From NCBI GenBank assembly GCA_905339155.1, contig CAJPFJ010000011.1:1-64000 (forward strand): a stretch of DNA of 64,000 nt, in the 5' to 3' direction. Made by a program: the position numbers and the translations under genes. Each line of letters begins with the position of its first letter. Within the stretch, counting starts at the first letter, position 1. Below the pieces are notes generated by a model. It worked only from the letters and a program-made list of their open reading frames with translations. It was not told where the DNA came from and did not search any database. The stretch comes from Methanosarcinales archaeon (lineage in GTDB: Archaea > Halobacteriota > Methanosarcinia > Methanosarcinales > Methanoperedenaceae). Shown here piece by piece: positions 30,772 to 41,273 of this stretch.

Positions 30772-32618
30772 ACATTTACCGCCTTTGCGCCTGTAACAAG
30801 TTCGCTCTCGATGCCCTCAACCACAAGCTGGGGCAGTCTTGCCGCTTCTTCTGAGGAAATATCCAGCCTGTAGATAATGGCTTTTTGCTCACCTGGCTTG
30901 AGCGAGACTTTCCACACATAATCGATCTGTTTCCCCATAAGGATCTTTTTTGGCTCAGGGCTTGGCGATCCGATAGAATATGGAAGTGTCTCATGAAGAT
31001 TGAAATGGTGTGCAGAATCCCCGTGATTCTTAAAATGTATCTCTACCTCGAATCCGTTCCCATTTTGCTTCACCACGCGCTGGCAAAATACATTTCTCAT
31101 TATTTTTGCAACGATGGGGGTAATATCAGGTGTGGGGCGCTCAAGTATCTCTCCAACTTTCTTTGCTATGCGCGGGAGGATCTCATAGATTATTTCCTCC
31201 TTTTCACGCCTTTTTTCAAGATTATCCTGTCTTGACAGGTAATTCTTGAGACTTCGCGCCACGTCTTTGAGGGCAAGTTCCACCTCACTTATGATTTCCG
31301 GGACATCGGCAATCGCTTCTTTTGATTCCGAGGTAAAAGGGATATGTGTGGATGCCACATGCACCAGGATTATTGCAGGACCATTGGGCAATGAGCCGCC
31401 AGGCTGGTTTAGCGAATAACTCCTCCAGTTAAGATTCTCAATTGCATGCGTTATAGCGCATGCTCCCTGCTGGTAAAGAAGAGGTACGCGATTTGCAAAG
31501 CGAAGTATCTCTACTTTTTCTTCCTTCGGGAGATTGCCGCCGTAAGCAATGCCAGCTTCCACCTGGAATGGATGACCGTTATGCACAGAGGCAGGGCGCG
31601 TGGTAGTTTCAATGAAATCCACTATATGTTCCTTCCCCACGCCTTTTCGGATAAGTTCTTCAGTTATAGGGGAAAGGCAATCAGTAGACGGTGACAGGAT
31701 CCTGACGATCTTGAATGCCGCATGAAGCCTTTTTGCTTCATCAAGGGCGATCGCTTTTGGGTCGGTTTGAGGTCCCAGGCTTGCTTTCAAGCAGATCTCA
31801 TCTGCGGTCTTTGGGCCAATTCTTGAAAATGAACTTCGCAAAAACGAGTCAAGCCTCTCTGTTTCGCAATACCGGAGCATCTTCATTAACGTACCGAGTT
31901 CAATGCCATGAGGATGCGGCAGTATCTCCTTGGCCTGCAAAGGTAGTTTATCTGTCGCCCTTTCAAATATTACCTGGTTGTTATCAGGTTCGATAAGAGT
32001 AATGCGAGCATGCGGATTTACGATCGCCGTATCCTTCACGTATTCATAAACAGACTGTCTTCGCCCCTTCGCATACGAGGCTTCCATCTCAAGTTCAAGA
32101 CGCGTTCCACGCATCCGGTCCCAATCTACGATTTTATCAACAAGTATTTCAGGTTCGTTGGTCCGGGTGTTTATAAGAAGTTCAAAATAATGGGCCGGTA
32201 CATCGCGGTCTATTTTGGATATGATTTTTACCGGCCTGCCTGAAGTTAATTGGGAATAAAGCACAGTGGCTGAGATGCCGATGCCCTGCTGCCCGCGGCT
32301 TTGTTTGACTGCATGAAAGCGTGAGCCATAAAGCAATTTTGCAAAAACCCTGGGGATTTGCTCTTTTACAATCCCGGGCCCGTTATCCTCAACTATGAGA
32401 GTTAAATTCGTCCTTGATGTATTTTCAAGTTTAATAAAAATATCAGGGAGGATGCTCGATTCCTCACAGGCGTCAAGAGAATTATCTACAGCTTCTTTAA
32501 CTGATGTTAACAGGGATCTTGTGCCCGAGTCAAAACCCAGTATCTGCCTGTTCTTTTCAAAAAATTCGGCGATACTAATGGCCTTTTGCTTTTTTGCCAG
32601 TTCTTCTGCAATGACCAT
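30768..32618 (-). CDS. top6B: DNA topoisomerase VI subunit B
   Basis: A 616-residue GHKL ATPase subunit that clamps DNA. ATP-site motifs: N-box [12 protein letters not shown] (Asn46), G1 VEDNGPGI (78-82 DNGPG), G2 [13 protein letters not shown] helix-two-turn-helix, transducer domain and C-terminal Ig-like domain fit the ~600-residue archaeal form. It is first gene of the top6BA operon. The Lrp-like gene starts 13 bases upstream. Confidence 0.97.
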   Translation of the reverse strand: MVIAEELAKKQKAISIAEFFEKNRQILGFDSGTRSLLTSVKEAVDNSLDACEESSILPDIFIKLENTSRTNLTLIVEDNGPGIVKEQIPRVFAKLLYGSRFHAVKQSRGQQGIGISATVLYSQLTSGRPVKIISKIDRDVPAHYFELLINTRTNEPEILVDKIVDWDRMRGTRLELEMEASYAKGRRQSVYEYVKDTAIVNPHARITLIEPDNNQVIFERATDKLPLQAKEILPHPHGIELGTLMKMLRYCETERLDSFLRSSFSRIGPKTADEICLKASLGPQTDPKAIALDEAKRLHAAFKIVRILSPSTDCLSPITEELIRKGVGKEHIVDFIETTTRPASVHNGHPFQVEAGIAYGGNLPKEEKVEILRFANRVPLLYQQGACAITHAIENLNWRSYSLNQPGGSLPNGPAIILVHVASTHIPFTSESKEAIADVPEIISEVELALKDVARSLKNYLSRQDNLEKRREKEEIIYEILPRIAKKVGEILERPTPDITPIVAKIMRNVFCQRVVKQNGNGFEVEIHFKNHGDSAHHFNLHETLPYSIGSPSPEPKKILMGKQIDYVWKVSLKPGEQKAIIYRLDISSEEAARLPQLVVEGIESELVTGAKAVNV

Positions 32619-32630
32619 TAAGCATCCACT

Positions 32631-32861
32631 TTAAAGTTCAGCGCCCACTATTGTTTGAGTAGCAGTGATATTTTCACTTTCCCTTATTGTATCAACAAGT
32701 TTATTTAATGCGCTCAATCCTTCAACGTTGCTTATCACAACAAAATCATATTCTCCGAACACATGATATACATCTTTTACGCCTTTTATCTTCACAAGCT
32801 CGTTATAAGCTGTTTTTTCCTGCCCCGGCACAACATTTACAAGTGTTACTCCGATTACCAA
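32631..32861 (-). CDS. Lrp/AsnC ligand-binding (RAM) domain protein
   Basis: A 76-residue stand-alone AsnC_trans_reg domain: IGVTLVNVVPGQEKTAYNEL, then GVKDVYHVFGEYDFVVIS and IRESENITATQTIVGAEL. It lacks the DNA-binding HTH of full Lrp proteins. Such domains form beta-alpha-beta-beta-alpha-beta dimers, bind amino acids and can modulate full-length Lrp regulators. It is only 12 bases upstream of top6B in the same direction, so it is probably cotranscribed. Confidence 0.92.
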   Translation of the reverse strand: MVIGVTLVNVVPGQEKTAYNELVKIKGVKDVYHVFGEYDFVVISNVEGLSALNKLVDTIRESENITATQTIVGAEL

Positions 32862-32977
32862 TTCTTATCACCGATCCTTCAATTTTTGTATCTATTTTTG
32901 ATCAAGATATACTTTAAGAATTAAAAAAGGTTTGTATAGAGTAAAAGGGAAGAAATCTGAATCAATTAACGAAGTCT

Positions 32978-35524
32978 TCAGACAAGGTCAATTGTTATTG
33001 TTCCCCCCTCAAGTACAATCTTTTCACCTACATCAACCTGCTTTGAGACATTGCCTGCTGTTACGGAATAAGGACCCACAGGTCCGGTGTCAAATCGTGT
33101 CTCACCCTGGATCGGACCAAGTGTTGAATATGGAACTATGAATACATAAGTTCCATTTGAAGATGTCACCTGTTTGTATTGGATCGTTCTTCCAATATTC
33201 GTTTTTATAGTATTGGTCAGCGTGACATTAGTGTCAGGCGGCGCACTTCCTGTGATCCTTGCTCCTGATACATATTCGAATATCTTTGCGTATCCTGATT
33301 CCTCAACAGGCAAAGGCTTGTCTTTATTTAAAATATTATATATGGATTTATATGCTTTTTCTTCATTGCCCCCTGAGGTATATGGGTTGGGGGTTGATTC
33401 ATGCACAAGCCTGTAATTGTGCAAGCCATTTGTGTCAAATATATGTAGTTTTGATTCCATGGTATTGTAATATTTCATTGACGGCCAGTAATCATTTCCC
33501 TGGGAGGTTCGTACCTGCTCATAATATCCTGTGTTAGTATTATCCCATTCCGCGATCGTTGGCTGGATCGAATATGCCATGTATGCATTGCTTACAACAT
33601 ATCGAGCTCCTGGTTTTCCATTAATGCCCAGATCATCAAGTACTTTATTTGCTTCATCTTCCGTTTGTGCTACCAGGAAAGTGGAAGCTCCCGGCGCATG
33701 ATCGGCGCCTCCGCCAATGCCTGCCTGGAACGGGTTCGCGTTAGGGATCCTGTGCCCCCAGTATGTAATTATATGACCATAATCCCACCAGCTCATGACG
33801 CCGTAATCATTCTTTGAATAGTTATATTTTTGGCCAAGGAGTGGTTTTTCGTAAATGGAAAAATATGGTAGATCAGGAACCGGGGTTTTATCTCTCATCC
33901 AGGTCAATGCATCATGCCATTCGTAAAATCCAGATGAAACGGCGCCCCATTTTGCCTGGTCCATCGTTATTTGATATGGGGATGCACCTGATGGTAAAAA
34001 TCCGGTCACAGCGATCACTAGAATAAATGACAGGACATGTTGGACGCGTATCTTTGTCAGGCATTTGAGAATATCGTTTGAATTGAACTGTTCCCAGCCG
34101 CCAAAATCTAAAAACCTGGAGCCGAGAACTCCTGAGAGGATGGCTACGTTTACTGCATAATAATATGCGAACCGGTTCTGGGCAAACATTATGCCAAGTA
34201 CGAAGACGCTCCAGATAACAAGTAATGTGTATTTTGCGTTGGATTTTTTTATAGCATAATAACAAAGAAGAATAATTGCAATAAAAGAAAGGATATAGTT
34301 ATACCCGAAATTTCCCAGGGCGGCCTCATAACTAATAGGGGAGCCTTCTGCAACAGTAACTGAGCCTCCCGTACGTGTTCCAAACAGATAATCCCATCTT
34401 CCCACGGTGGAACCATAAAGATCTGGTATTAGAATCTTCATAGCTATCAAACCTATCAATATTGCCGCAAATACAAATAGCAAAAAATGAAGACCTGAAT
34501 ATTTTCGTTTATTCATTTCTCTGGAAACAAGGCTAAAGAATCCAAAAATCAGCGCAGCTCCACCTGTTACTATGAGATGTAAATAAGAGTAATAAAATGC
34601 ACTAAGACCATTGTTTGCCTCAACATAAGGCAACACCATTATCATTGCGACGAGATAAGCAATAATACCAACGATCCCCAGATATTCTGTGGATTTTCCT
34701 CTTAGATGATCTATGATATACTGAATCACCATAAAAATGCCAAATACCACAGCGAAGAATACTCCTGTGGTCCATATCAACAGATATGCTCCGAATGATA
34801 TTCCAGCCAGAAGGGAGTATATTATGGGGATCTTTAATGCGGCCCAATCCCTGTTGAGCCAGTGATCGAAGGTGATATTCTCAGACTTTTTTATTGCAAT
34901 AATGAAAAACATCATCATAAGTGTTGTAAAAAAAACCTCTGCAACATGGTGGTCTGTGAATCCAAGAACCGATCTACTTAGGAATTGCCCAGGCAATATT
35001 GCAATCAAGAAGGCAGCTATGAGACCAGCTTTATTATCCATTAATTCTTTTCCAATAAAATATACCGGAAATACTACAAGAGCCCCCAGGATTGCCGGGA
35101 AAAACGCGCCGATCGTATCAATTGTTATTTGTGCAGGCATTCCACCGTCTGTGATAAAACCTGCGATCAAAGCGAAGAATGCTATTGTTTGATCAAAAAG
35201 CGGACCCCAGCTCAATTGGCTTCCGTATGGATACATTGTAAAAGCATCAAAAAAAATCCTGTGAGGGAAAAAGTGAATCGTATTTTCAACAAGTCTCATC
35301 TGGAAAACAGAGTCATCCATTGCAAAACCAACAACTCCTCTGTTGAAAACCGTATTTATAGGTGTAATACCTCTGATATAGAAAGAGAACAGGAATAATG
35401 CAAGCAAAATAAAATATGAAATATATTCTGTTTTGAAAACAGTTTCGGATTTAGATCCTTTTAAAATATCTTTACTTTTATCAAATCTTTTTATTTGTTT
35501 TTTATTTGTTTTGTCTCTTGCCAA
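32978..35524 (-). CDS. aglB: oligosaccharyltransferase AglB (STT3)
   Basis: An 848-residue integral membrane enzyme that transfers lipid-linked oligosaccharide to Asn in N-x-S/T sequons of surface proteins. It starts at TTG 35522-35524, backed by GAGGG eight bases upstream. About 12-13 hydrophobic segments fill residues 30-510, with the acidic motif AMDDSVFQMR in the first external loop and TDHHVAEV in the second. The soluble C-terminal part begins near 520 and carries WWDYG at about 579-583, then the beta-rich end. It heads the surface-glycan cluster and logically uses its products. Confidence 0.96.
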   Translation of the reverse strand: MARDKTNKKQIKRFDKSKDILKGSKSETVFKTEYISYFILLALFLFSFYIRGITPINTVFNRGVVGFAMDDSVFQMRLVENTIHFFPHRIFFDAFTMYPYGSQLSWGPLFDQTIAFFALIAGFITDGGMPAQITIDTIGAFFPAILGALVVFPVYFIGKELMDNKAGLIAAFLIAILPGQFLSRSVLGFTDHHVAEVFFTTLMMMFFIIAIKKSENITFDHWLNRDWAALKIPIIYSLLAGISFGAYLLIWTTGVFFAVVFGIFMVIQYIIDHLRGKSTEYLGIVGIIAYLVAMIMVLPYVEANNGLSAFYYSYLHLIVTGGAALIFGFFSLVSREMNKRKYSGLHFLLFVFAAILIGLIAMKILIPDLYGSTVGRWDYLFGTRTGGSVTVAEGSPISYEAALGNFGYNYILSFIAIILLCYYAIKKSNAKYTLLVIWSVFVLGIMFAQNRFAYYYAVNVAILSGVLGSRFLDFGGWEQFNSNDILKCLTKIRVQHVLSFILVIAVTGFLPSGASPYQITMDQAKWGAVSSGFYEWHDALTWMRDKTPVPDLPYFSIYEKPLLGQKYNYSKNDYGVMSWWDYGHIITYWGHRIPNANPFQAGIGGGADHAPGASTFLVAQTEDEANKVLDDLGINGKPGARYVVSNAYMAYSIQPTIAEWDNTNTGYYEQVRTSQGNDYWPSMKYYNTMESKLHIFDTNGLHNYRLVHESTPNPYTSGGNEEKAYKSIYNILNKDKPLPVEESGYAKIFEYVSGARITGSAPPDTNVTLTNTIKTNIGRTIQYKQVTSSNGTYVFIVPYSTLGPIQGETRFDTGPVGPYSVTAGNVSKQVDVGEKIVLEGGTITIDLV

Positions 35525-35562
35525 TATATCCCTCTTGATTTTAGTTAAGTAGAATTTACAAC

Positions 35563-35570
35563 TTATATAG
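35563..35570 (-). promoter_or_regulatory. TATA box of aglB
   Basis: CTATATAA on the minus strand, 39 bases before the TTG start. A transcript start about 25 bases downstream leaves a 5' leader of some 15 bases, just enough for the GAGGG ribosome-binding site. This marks aglB as separately transcribed from the genes at 35581 and beyond. Confidence 0.55.
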
Positions 35571-35580
35571 ATTGCGGATA

Positions 35581-36255
35581 TTAAATATTATTCCAGCCGT
35601 CGTAAACGATAAATGATTTAGTTAAGCCTAAAAACTTTTCTCTGTAAATAATAGCTCCTGGAAAAAGCTCATACAACTCTTTTTTACAAAGCAACCTTAT
35701 TGATTTTACTATTTCTAAAGCTTTTTCTTTTTCAGGAGTTTTTACATACCAGCCGAGATCATAGTGGGAAATGAGCCATATTTTCAACCATAAAGGAAAA
35801 AACTGAAACATGGGAAACAAAAAATGTGGTTCCATCGGAAAATATAAGTTTGGTGTTTGAATGAAATATCTTTTTCCTACCCGCTTTATTTCATCTGCCA
35901 TCCTGTGTTGGTCTTTTAACCCCCCCACATGCTCTATCACAGAATGTGAAAAAACAATGTCAAATTCTTTATCTTTAAAAGCCGTTAAATCCCTTGCATC
36001 GCCAGCTATGCTCTTAAAATTCGGATAATTGACTTCGCTATTATAAATATTTAGAAGTGTAATTTCCACATCCTCTTCTCTTGAAAAATTCATTTTTTCC
36101 CAGTATTCCTGAGTTCCACCAATATCAAGTATTTTTAATGGCTTTGAAAGTCTGGAAAAAAGATCCTTGAAAATATTAAAGTTTTTTTGTCGTGTCCTGG
36201 TCGCTAATGAATCTGATGATGCGGGATTTGCGAGTTTTTTTAAAATATCCATCAT
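35581..36255 (-). CDS. SAM-dependent methyltransferase (type 11)
   Basis: A 224-residue class I methyltransferase. SAM motifs: LKILDIGGTQEYWE (motif I, an ILDIGG variant), AGDARDLTAFKDKEFDIVFS and HSVIEHV (post-motif II/III). The later part YFIQTPNLYFPMEPHFLFPM is typical of methyltransferases in polysaccharide clusters. It is coupled to the glycosyltransferase upstream (1-base gap). It probably methylates a sugar or lipid-linked glycan. Confidence 0.88.
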   Translation of the reverse strand: MMDILKKLANPASSDSLATRTRQKNFNIFKDLFSRLSKPLKILDIGGTQEYWEKMNFSREEDVEITLLNIYNSEVNYPNFKSIAGDARDLTAFKDKEFDIVFSHSVIEHVGGLKDQHRMADEIKRVGKRYFIQTPNLYFPMEPHFLFPMFQFFPLWLKIWLISHYDLGWYVKTPEKEKALEIVKSIRLLCKKELYELFPGAIIYREKFLGLTKSFIVYDGWNNI

Positions 36256-36256
36256 G

Positions 36257-37399
36257 TTAGATTTCCCGAATAATATTTAAATACTGCTTACTTATTTCAT
36301 CCCATCCTATTGTCGGAGCAATATATATTTTTTTGTTTCCAAAATTCCGGAGAATTTCATTCGTTATTGCATCGCTATCTGCAGGAGGCACAAAAAATGC
36401 CCCAGAGTATCTGATCATGGATTCCTTCAACCCCCCCACTTCTGAAACAATTATTGGTTTTCCAAATGCCATGGCAATATGGGCAATACCGCTCTGTGAA
36501 GCCCTCAGGTAAGGCAGAACTATTACATCTGCTGCTGAGAAAAAAAAAGATATTTCACTATCTGTAATATATCTATCTATTAGAGAGATTTTTTCATTAG
36601 AATGCGATGAATTTATTTGATCAAGCAAGTCTTCCCTGTCTTCCCATATCTCACCAACGATCAGCAATCGGCTTCTTTTAATAATATCCTCAGGCAATTG
36701 TTCAAATGCTTTTATAAGGTACTTTATGCCTTTATATCTGCGAATTAATCCAAAACTCAAAATTACATACTCTTCCTTGATAGAGAATTTTTCTCGAGCA
36801 ATATTTTTTTCCAGGATGTCATATTGGTCGTATAATCCATGTGGGATGACATGGATCTTTCCTGGATGGATCCCATATCTGATGGCTATCAATTTCTTAT
36901 CTGACTCAGAATGGGTAATAAAGCATGAGGCATTTTTCCTCAAGAGTTTTCCCATAAACTTTGAATATAGTCTGATAGGCAGGATCCCTTCTTCCAGAGG
37001 GTCAACCACTTCGTGGAATTCCATGATGAGCTTTGAATTATATAAATAACCAATTATTTTTACTAACAAATGCATATGCGATACAGAAGACGTCCACCAC
37101 TGTAAGATAATAACATCTGGCCTGGATGCTCGAAGATACATGTAAGCACTATACCAGGTGGCAGGATCGTTATAATCCATACCATCAAAAACTTTGACTG
37201 CTGGGGACAGTTCTATATCCGATATATTCTTGCCTATATGTCCCCGTCCCGGAAATAAGAATTCTGGCAATAGCTTTCGATAATTGAGAACATATACATC
37301 ACATGATGAGGATAGGGTATTTGCAAGCCTTATTGTATAATAACTTATGCCGCTTAAAAATCGCTTTGAGGGACCCACAATGCAGATCTTCATATTCAT
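36257..37399 (-). CDS. glycosyltransferase family 4-like
   Basis: A 380-residue GT-B fold glycosyltransferase. N-terminal KICIVGPSKRFLSGISYYTI; C-terminal nucleotide-sugar domain with VILSFGLIRRYKGIKYLIKA, SFFFSAADVIVLPYLRASQS and the E-x7-E-like IVSEVGGLKES. It probably adds one sugar to the surface glycan. It is divergent from the glycosyltransferase at 37458, with about 60 bases of shared promoter region between them. Confidence 0.92.
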   Translation of the reverse strand: MNMKICIVGPSKRFLSGISYYTIRLANTLSSSCDVYVLNYRKLLPEFLFPGRGHIGKNISDIELSPAVKVFDGMDYNDPATWYSAYMYLRASRPDVIILQWWTSSVSHMHLLVKIIGYLYNSKLIMEFHEVVDPLEEGILPIRLYSKFMGKLLRKNASCFITHSESDKKLIAIRYGIHPGKIHVIPHGLYDQYDILEKNIAREKFSIKEEYVILSFGLIRRYKGIKYLIKAFEQLPEDIIKRSRLLIVGEIWEDREDLLDQINSSHSNEKISLIDRYITDSEISFFFSAADVIVLPYLRASQSGIAHIAMAFGKPIIVSEVGGLKESMIRYSGAFFVPPADSDAITNEILRNFGNKKIYIAPTIGWDEISKQYLNIIREI

Positions 37400-37457
37400 A
37401 ACTTTTACACCATCTTTATAATATATTAATACATAGGTTATGCAGAGGCCGTTCTAA

Positions 37458-38546
37458 GTGAAAATAATCCAGGTGTGCCCTCGCTATTATCCGAATATCG
37501 GAGGTGTAGAGACTCATGTGAAGGAAATAAGCGAGATGCTTGTAGATAAAGGATTTGAAGTAGAAGTTGTCTGTACTGATCCAACGTATAAATTTCCAAA
37601 AAATGAAAAAATAAATGGTGTAAAAGTAAAACGATTCTGGGCTATAGCGCCAAAAGAGTCTTATTTTTTCTCTCCGGCAATATATTTTTATTTGAGGTCG
37701 CAGAAATATGATGTTTTACATGCCCACAGTTATCATTCATTTCCTGCGTTTTTTGCAGCATTAGCAAGCAATAAAAGATTTATTTTTACTCCGCATTCAT
37801 TCGGATTTAAAAAATCAACTATTAAATATATATTTCATAGGTTATACCGGCCTCTGGGCTCATACATCTTTAAAACTGCTGATAAAGTAATATCAATTGC
37901 CCAAATGGAAAAAGAAATGCTCATTAAGACCTTCAAAATACCTATAGCCAAAATTATTTATTTACCACTTCCAATTAAGTTTGAATCCAAAAATAAACTA
38001 AAATATGAAAAAAAAATTACTAAAATAGCATTTTTTGGAAGACTCTCTCAGGAAAAAAACCTTGATGTCTTAATTCAGGCTTTTGAACAGGTCAAAAATA
38101 AAAATCCTGAATGCAAACTTTACATAGCAGGGGATGGACCTTTAAAAAAAGAACTGGAAGATGCTGGAAAAAAGGTTGGAGATGTCTATTTCACAGGACC
38201 TTTGTTCAATAATGATTTAAATGATTTTATTGACGATATTGACATATTTGTATTGCCTTCCAAATTTGAAGTCTCACCAAGATCTGTTATTGAAGCAATG
38301 TCAAAAGGCATTCCTGTCGTAACCACTCCAGTAGGAGAATTGCCGCATGTTTTCCGGGATGGGAAAGATTGTTTGTTTGCAAATATAGGTGATCCTCAGG
38401 ATATGGCCGAGAAGATTTTATGGTTTATGAATAATGAAAAAAAAGCACAAGAAATTGCACAGTCCGGGAAAGACATAGTTGAAAAAATATATGATATCAA
38501 AAATGTTATTTCGGAGTATATACGTCTGTACATTGAAAAGATATGA
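37458..38546 (+). CDS. glycosyltransferase family 4
   Basis: A 362-residue GT-B glycosyltransferase and the only plus-strand gene of the glycan cluster. N-terminal QVCPRYYPNIGGVETHVKEI is the classic GT4 start; the C-terminal half has IAFFGRLSQEKNLDVLIQAF, LYIAGDGPLKKEL and FVLPSKFEVSPRSVIEAMSK with the E-x7-E motif. It stands alone between two minus-strand blocks, convergent with the GT2 at 38586. Confidence 0.94.
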   Translation: MKIIQVCPRYYPNIGGVETHVKEISEMLVDKGFEVEVVCTDPTYKFPKNEKINGVKVKRFWAIAPKESYFFSPAIYFYLRSQKYDVLHAHSYHSFPAFFAALASNKRFIFTPHSFGFKKSTIKYIFHRLYRPLGSYIFKTADKVISIAQMEKEMLIKTFKIPIAKIIYLPLPIKFESKNKLKYEKKITKIAFFGRLSQEKNLDVLIQAFEQVKNKNPECKLYIAGDGPLKKELEDAGKKVGDVYFTGPLFNNDLNDFIDDIDIFVLPSKFEVSPRSVIEAMSKGIPVVTTPVGELPHVFRDGKDCLFANIGDPQDMAEKILWFMNNEKKAQEIAQSGKDIVEKIYDIKNVISEYIRLYIEKI

Positions 38547-38585
38547 TCATTGTTCCTTGAATTTATATTGTTTTGCCAGAATATT

Positions 38586-39383
38586 TCACCTTACATTTAT
38601 GCTCTTCGATATATGAAATTTCAGCAACCTCAAATATAATCGTAATCTCATCATAATAACTGAGAACCGGACTTTCATGCCCATATCTTTCACGTCCATC
38701 CAGTAATCAAGTATCTGTAATTGTTCTTTCACCAGGATATTCTCTTTCTTGCACAGGTTATTCCCATGAATCCTATATTTTGCCAGTGGTTCATCTATGA
38801 AATCTATCTTGTGCGATTCAGATATCCTTAGGAACAATTCATAATCTTCATCGATCCTATAACTGGCATCGAACAAACCGACATCATCCAGTACCTTCTT
38901 GCGCAGGATAACTGTTAATATAGCAATAAAATTATAGGTCAATAACTTGTTAAATATGTTACCCCTGTAAAATTTTTTATTTTTCAGATAATTTTCGATT
39001 AACTTACCCTTCTCATTTATGCTCAGTATGTCAGAGTATATCATTGCCACATCATCATGCGATTCCAGAAAATCTACCTGTTTTTCCAGCTTTTCAGGCA
39101 TCCAGACATCGTCGCAGTCCAGGAACGCTATGAACTCACCACATGCCTTCTCAATGGCAAGGTTCCTGGCATGCCCCAAGGGTACCGTTTTTTCTGCATG
39201 GAAATACCGCAGCTTTTCATCATAGCTTTTTGCGATTTGTGCGCTGTTATCAGTGGAAGCATTATCCCAGAAGATGATCTCCCAGTCCCTGTATGTCTGA
39301 GCATACACGCTGTCTATTGCCTCGCGAAGATATGTTGAGCTGTTATAGCAGTTCATTATCACGCTCACTTTCGGCTTTTGCAT
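38586..39383 (-). CDS. glycosyltransferase family 2
   Basis: A GT-A glycosyltransferase of about 265 residues from ATG 39383 (the longer frame from 39425 overlaps the preceding gene). VSVIMNCYNSSTYLREAIDS, then WDNASTDNSAQIAKSY, and the metal-binding FLDCDDVWMPEKLE (Asp-x-Asp) are visible, with RIDEDYELFLRISE as the catalytic-base region. It is the last gene of the CDP-deoxysugar block (aminotransferase, rfbF, epimerase, rfbG), so it likely transfers that sugar. Confidence 0.92.
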   Translation of the reverse strand: MQKPKVSVIMNCYNSSTYLREAIDSVYAQTYRDWEIIFWDNASTDNSAQIAKSYDEKLRYFHAEKTVPLGHARNLAIEKACGEFIAFLDCDDVWMPEKLEKQVDFLESHDDVAMIYSDILSINEKGKLIENYLKNKKFYRGNIFNKLLTYNFIAILTVILRKKVLDDVGLFDASYRIDEDYELFLRISESHKIDFIDEPLAKYRIHGNNLCKKENILVKEQLQILDYWMDVKDMGMKVRFSVIMMRLRLYLRLLKFHISKSINVR

Positions 39384-39387
39384 CTTT

Positions 39388-40500
39388 TCATTCCTCCAGG
39401 CATTTAATGAGCTCATCGCAGACATGATCTATATCCTCCTCACCGAGATCCGGATGGAGCGGCAGGGTTAGAAGCTTCGGGAAAAGAGCCTCTGTGACCG
39501 GAAAGCTGCCATCACGATAGAAGCTCAACAGATGGTTTGGCATATAATGCACACCGGTCTGGATGCCGAGAGCCTGCAATTGTTCCCTGATCTTTTCCCT
39601 ATCAACATTTCTCAATTTTATGACAAATATATGCGGTACTATTTCATCAAAATCTTGTTTGAGCAATTCAATTGAATTACACGAAGCAAGGTTCCTGCGA
39701 TACCTCTGTGCAAGCATTTTCCGTCTTGATGAGAACTCAGGCAACTTTTTCATTTGCTCGATCCCTATTGCTGCCATGATATTGCTCATATGATAGCGGA
39801 AACCCTGGCTTTTCACATCAAATTCCCAGCTCCTCTCCCCTTTATACCTTTTCTCAGTGTCTTTTTCCACGCCCAAAAGGCGTGCATCGCGCACCTTCCG
39901 GAGCACATCCACATCGTCTGTGACCACCGCCCCGCCTTCTCCGCAGGTGATGTTCTTGATCCCGTCAAAGCTAAAGCATGCTATATCCCCGAAGCTTCCA
40001 ACCTTCTGTCCATTATAATTCCCTCCGAAGGCATGACAGGCATCCTCAACGACTCGCAATCCGTTATGGTGTGCGAATTCATATATTTCATCAAGATCAC
40101 CCATACCTCCGCCATAATGTACTGGCATTACAGCCTTTGTTCTTTCCGTCAGGCGCTTTCTGGCATCCTTAACATCCAGCGTGACAGTATCTGGAATTAC
40201 CTCACAAGGAACAGGTGTTGCGCCAGTGGCTGATATTGCCTGGAATGAGGCAACATAGGTGAGTGACTGCACCAGAACCTCATCGCCGGAACCGATCCCC
40301 AATGACTGCAACGCCAGATGAAGGGCAGAAGTACCTGTATTTACACACACCACCGGCCGCCCGAGGAAATCATGGAGTTCGTTTTCAAAATCCTGCACTT
40401 CTTTCCCCATACCAAGATACTCCCGATCAAGCACCCCCATCACAGCTTTTTTCTCAGCGTTACCAATCACGGATTTTGAGAGGCGGATTATCTTTCCCAT
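39388..40500 (-). CDS. DegT/DnrJ/EryC1 sugar aminotransferase
   Basis: A PLP-dependent aminotransferase of 370 residues from ATG 40500, which overlaps the rfbF stop (TAATG). Features: VCVNTGTSALHLALQSLGIG, ALHLAL PLP-phosphate region, VVEDACHAFGGNY, and the PLP-lysine in CFSFDGIKNITCGEGG (Lys of DGIKN). It is shorter than RfbH 3-dehydrases (about 435 aa) and keeps the Lys, so an amino-transferring rather than dehydrating role is likely. The probable substrate is the CDP-4-keto-6-deoxyhexose made by its neighbours. Confidence 0.92.
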   Translation of the reverse strand: MGKIIRLSKSVIGNAEKKAVMGVLDREYLGMGKEVQDFENELHDFLGRPVVCVNTGTSALHLALQSLGIGSGDEVLVQSLTYVASFQAISATGATPVPCEVIPDTVTLDVKDARKRLTERTKAVMPVHYGGGMGDLDEIYEFAHHNGLRVVEDACHAFGGNYNGQKVGSFGDIACFSFDGIKNITCGEGGAVVTDDVDVLRKVRDARLLGVEKDTEKRYKGERSWEFDVKSQGFRYHMSNIMAAIGIEQMKKLPEFSSRRKMLAQRYRRNLASCNSIELLKQDFDEIVPHIFVIKLRNVDREKIREQLQALGIQTGVHYMPNHLLSFYRDGSFPVTEALFPKLLTLPLHPDLGEEDIDHVCDELIKCLEE

Positions 40501-41273
40501 TATTCCCAAACTTTCCATCTTGCTTTTCCAGTCTGCCATAGTTCTTCCAACACGTTCTTATCCCGCGCTGTGTCCATGCACTGCCAGAAGCCATCATGCA
40601 GGTAGGCTTTCAGTTCGCATGACTGCGCGGCATGCTCAAGCGGTTCCTCCTCAAGGACTGTGGTGTCTCCTCCTATCAGGTCAAAGAACTCAGGTTCCAG
40701 AACCAAAAAACCCCCGTTGATCCACCCCTGGGTTGTTTGCGGTTTTTCCTTGAAAGATTGCACATTCAGTTCATGGTTAATGACAAGTTCCCCGAACCTT
40801 GCTGCAGGGTGGACAGCAGTGATGGTGGCCATCTTTCCATGTTTCCTGTGGAATTTAACAAGTTTCGCTATGTCGATATTTGCCACCCCATCGCCATAAG
40901 TGAGCATAAATGTTTCATCCCCGATGTATTCCTGGAGGCGCTTTACCCGCCCTCCGGTCATTGAACTTGAGCCCGTGTCCACAAGAGTTACTTTCCAGTC
41001 CATTGTCTTTTTCCGAAGATAATTCGCATTCCCGTTAGAAAGGTCAATAGTGAAATCAGACTTTAATGAATAGTAATTCAGGAAATAGTCCTTTATCACC
41101 TCGCCCTTGTATCCAAGAGCCACTACGAAATCGTTGTATCCATAGTGCGCATATATGTTCATAATGTGCCATAGTATGGGCTGCCCTCCAATCTCCACCA
41201 TTGGTTTTGGTACGAGATCTGTGTATTCAGACAGGCGCGTGCCGAATCCGCCGGCTAAAATTACTGTTTTCAT
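40500..41273 (-). CDS. rfbF: glucose-1-phosphate cytidylyltransferase
   Basis: A 257-residue nucleotidyltransferase making CDP-glucose from CTP and glucose-1-phosphate. LAGGFGTRLSEYTDLVPKPM at 7-26 is the signature; MLTYGDGVANID, GWINGGFLVLEPEF and the C-terminal FWQCMDTARDKNVLEELW are as in RfbF. It overlaps genes on both sides by 1-4 bases, so the block is translationally coupled. Confidence 0.95.
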   Translation of the reverse strand: MKTVILAGGFGTRLSEYTDLVPKPMVEIGGQPILWHIMNIYAHYGYNDFVVALGYKGEVIKDYFLNYYSLKSDFTIDLSNGNANYLRKKTMDWKVTLVDTGSSSMTGGRVKRLQEYIGDETFMLTYGDGVANIDIAKLVKFHRKHGKMATITAVHPAARFGELVINHELNVQSFKEKPQTTQGWINGGFLVLEPEFFDLIGGDTTVLEEEPLEHAAQSCELKAYLHDGFWQCMDTARDKNVLEELWQTGKARWKVWE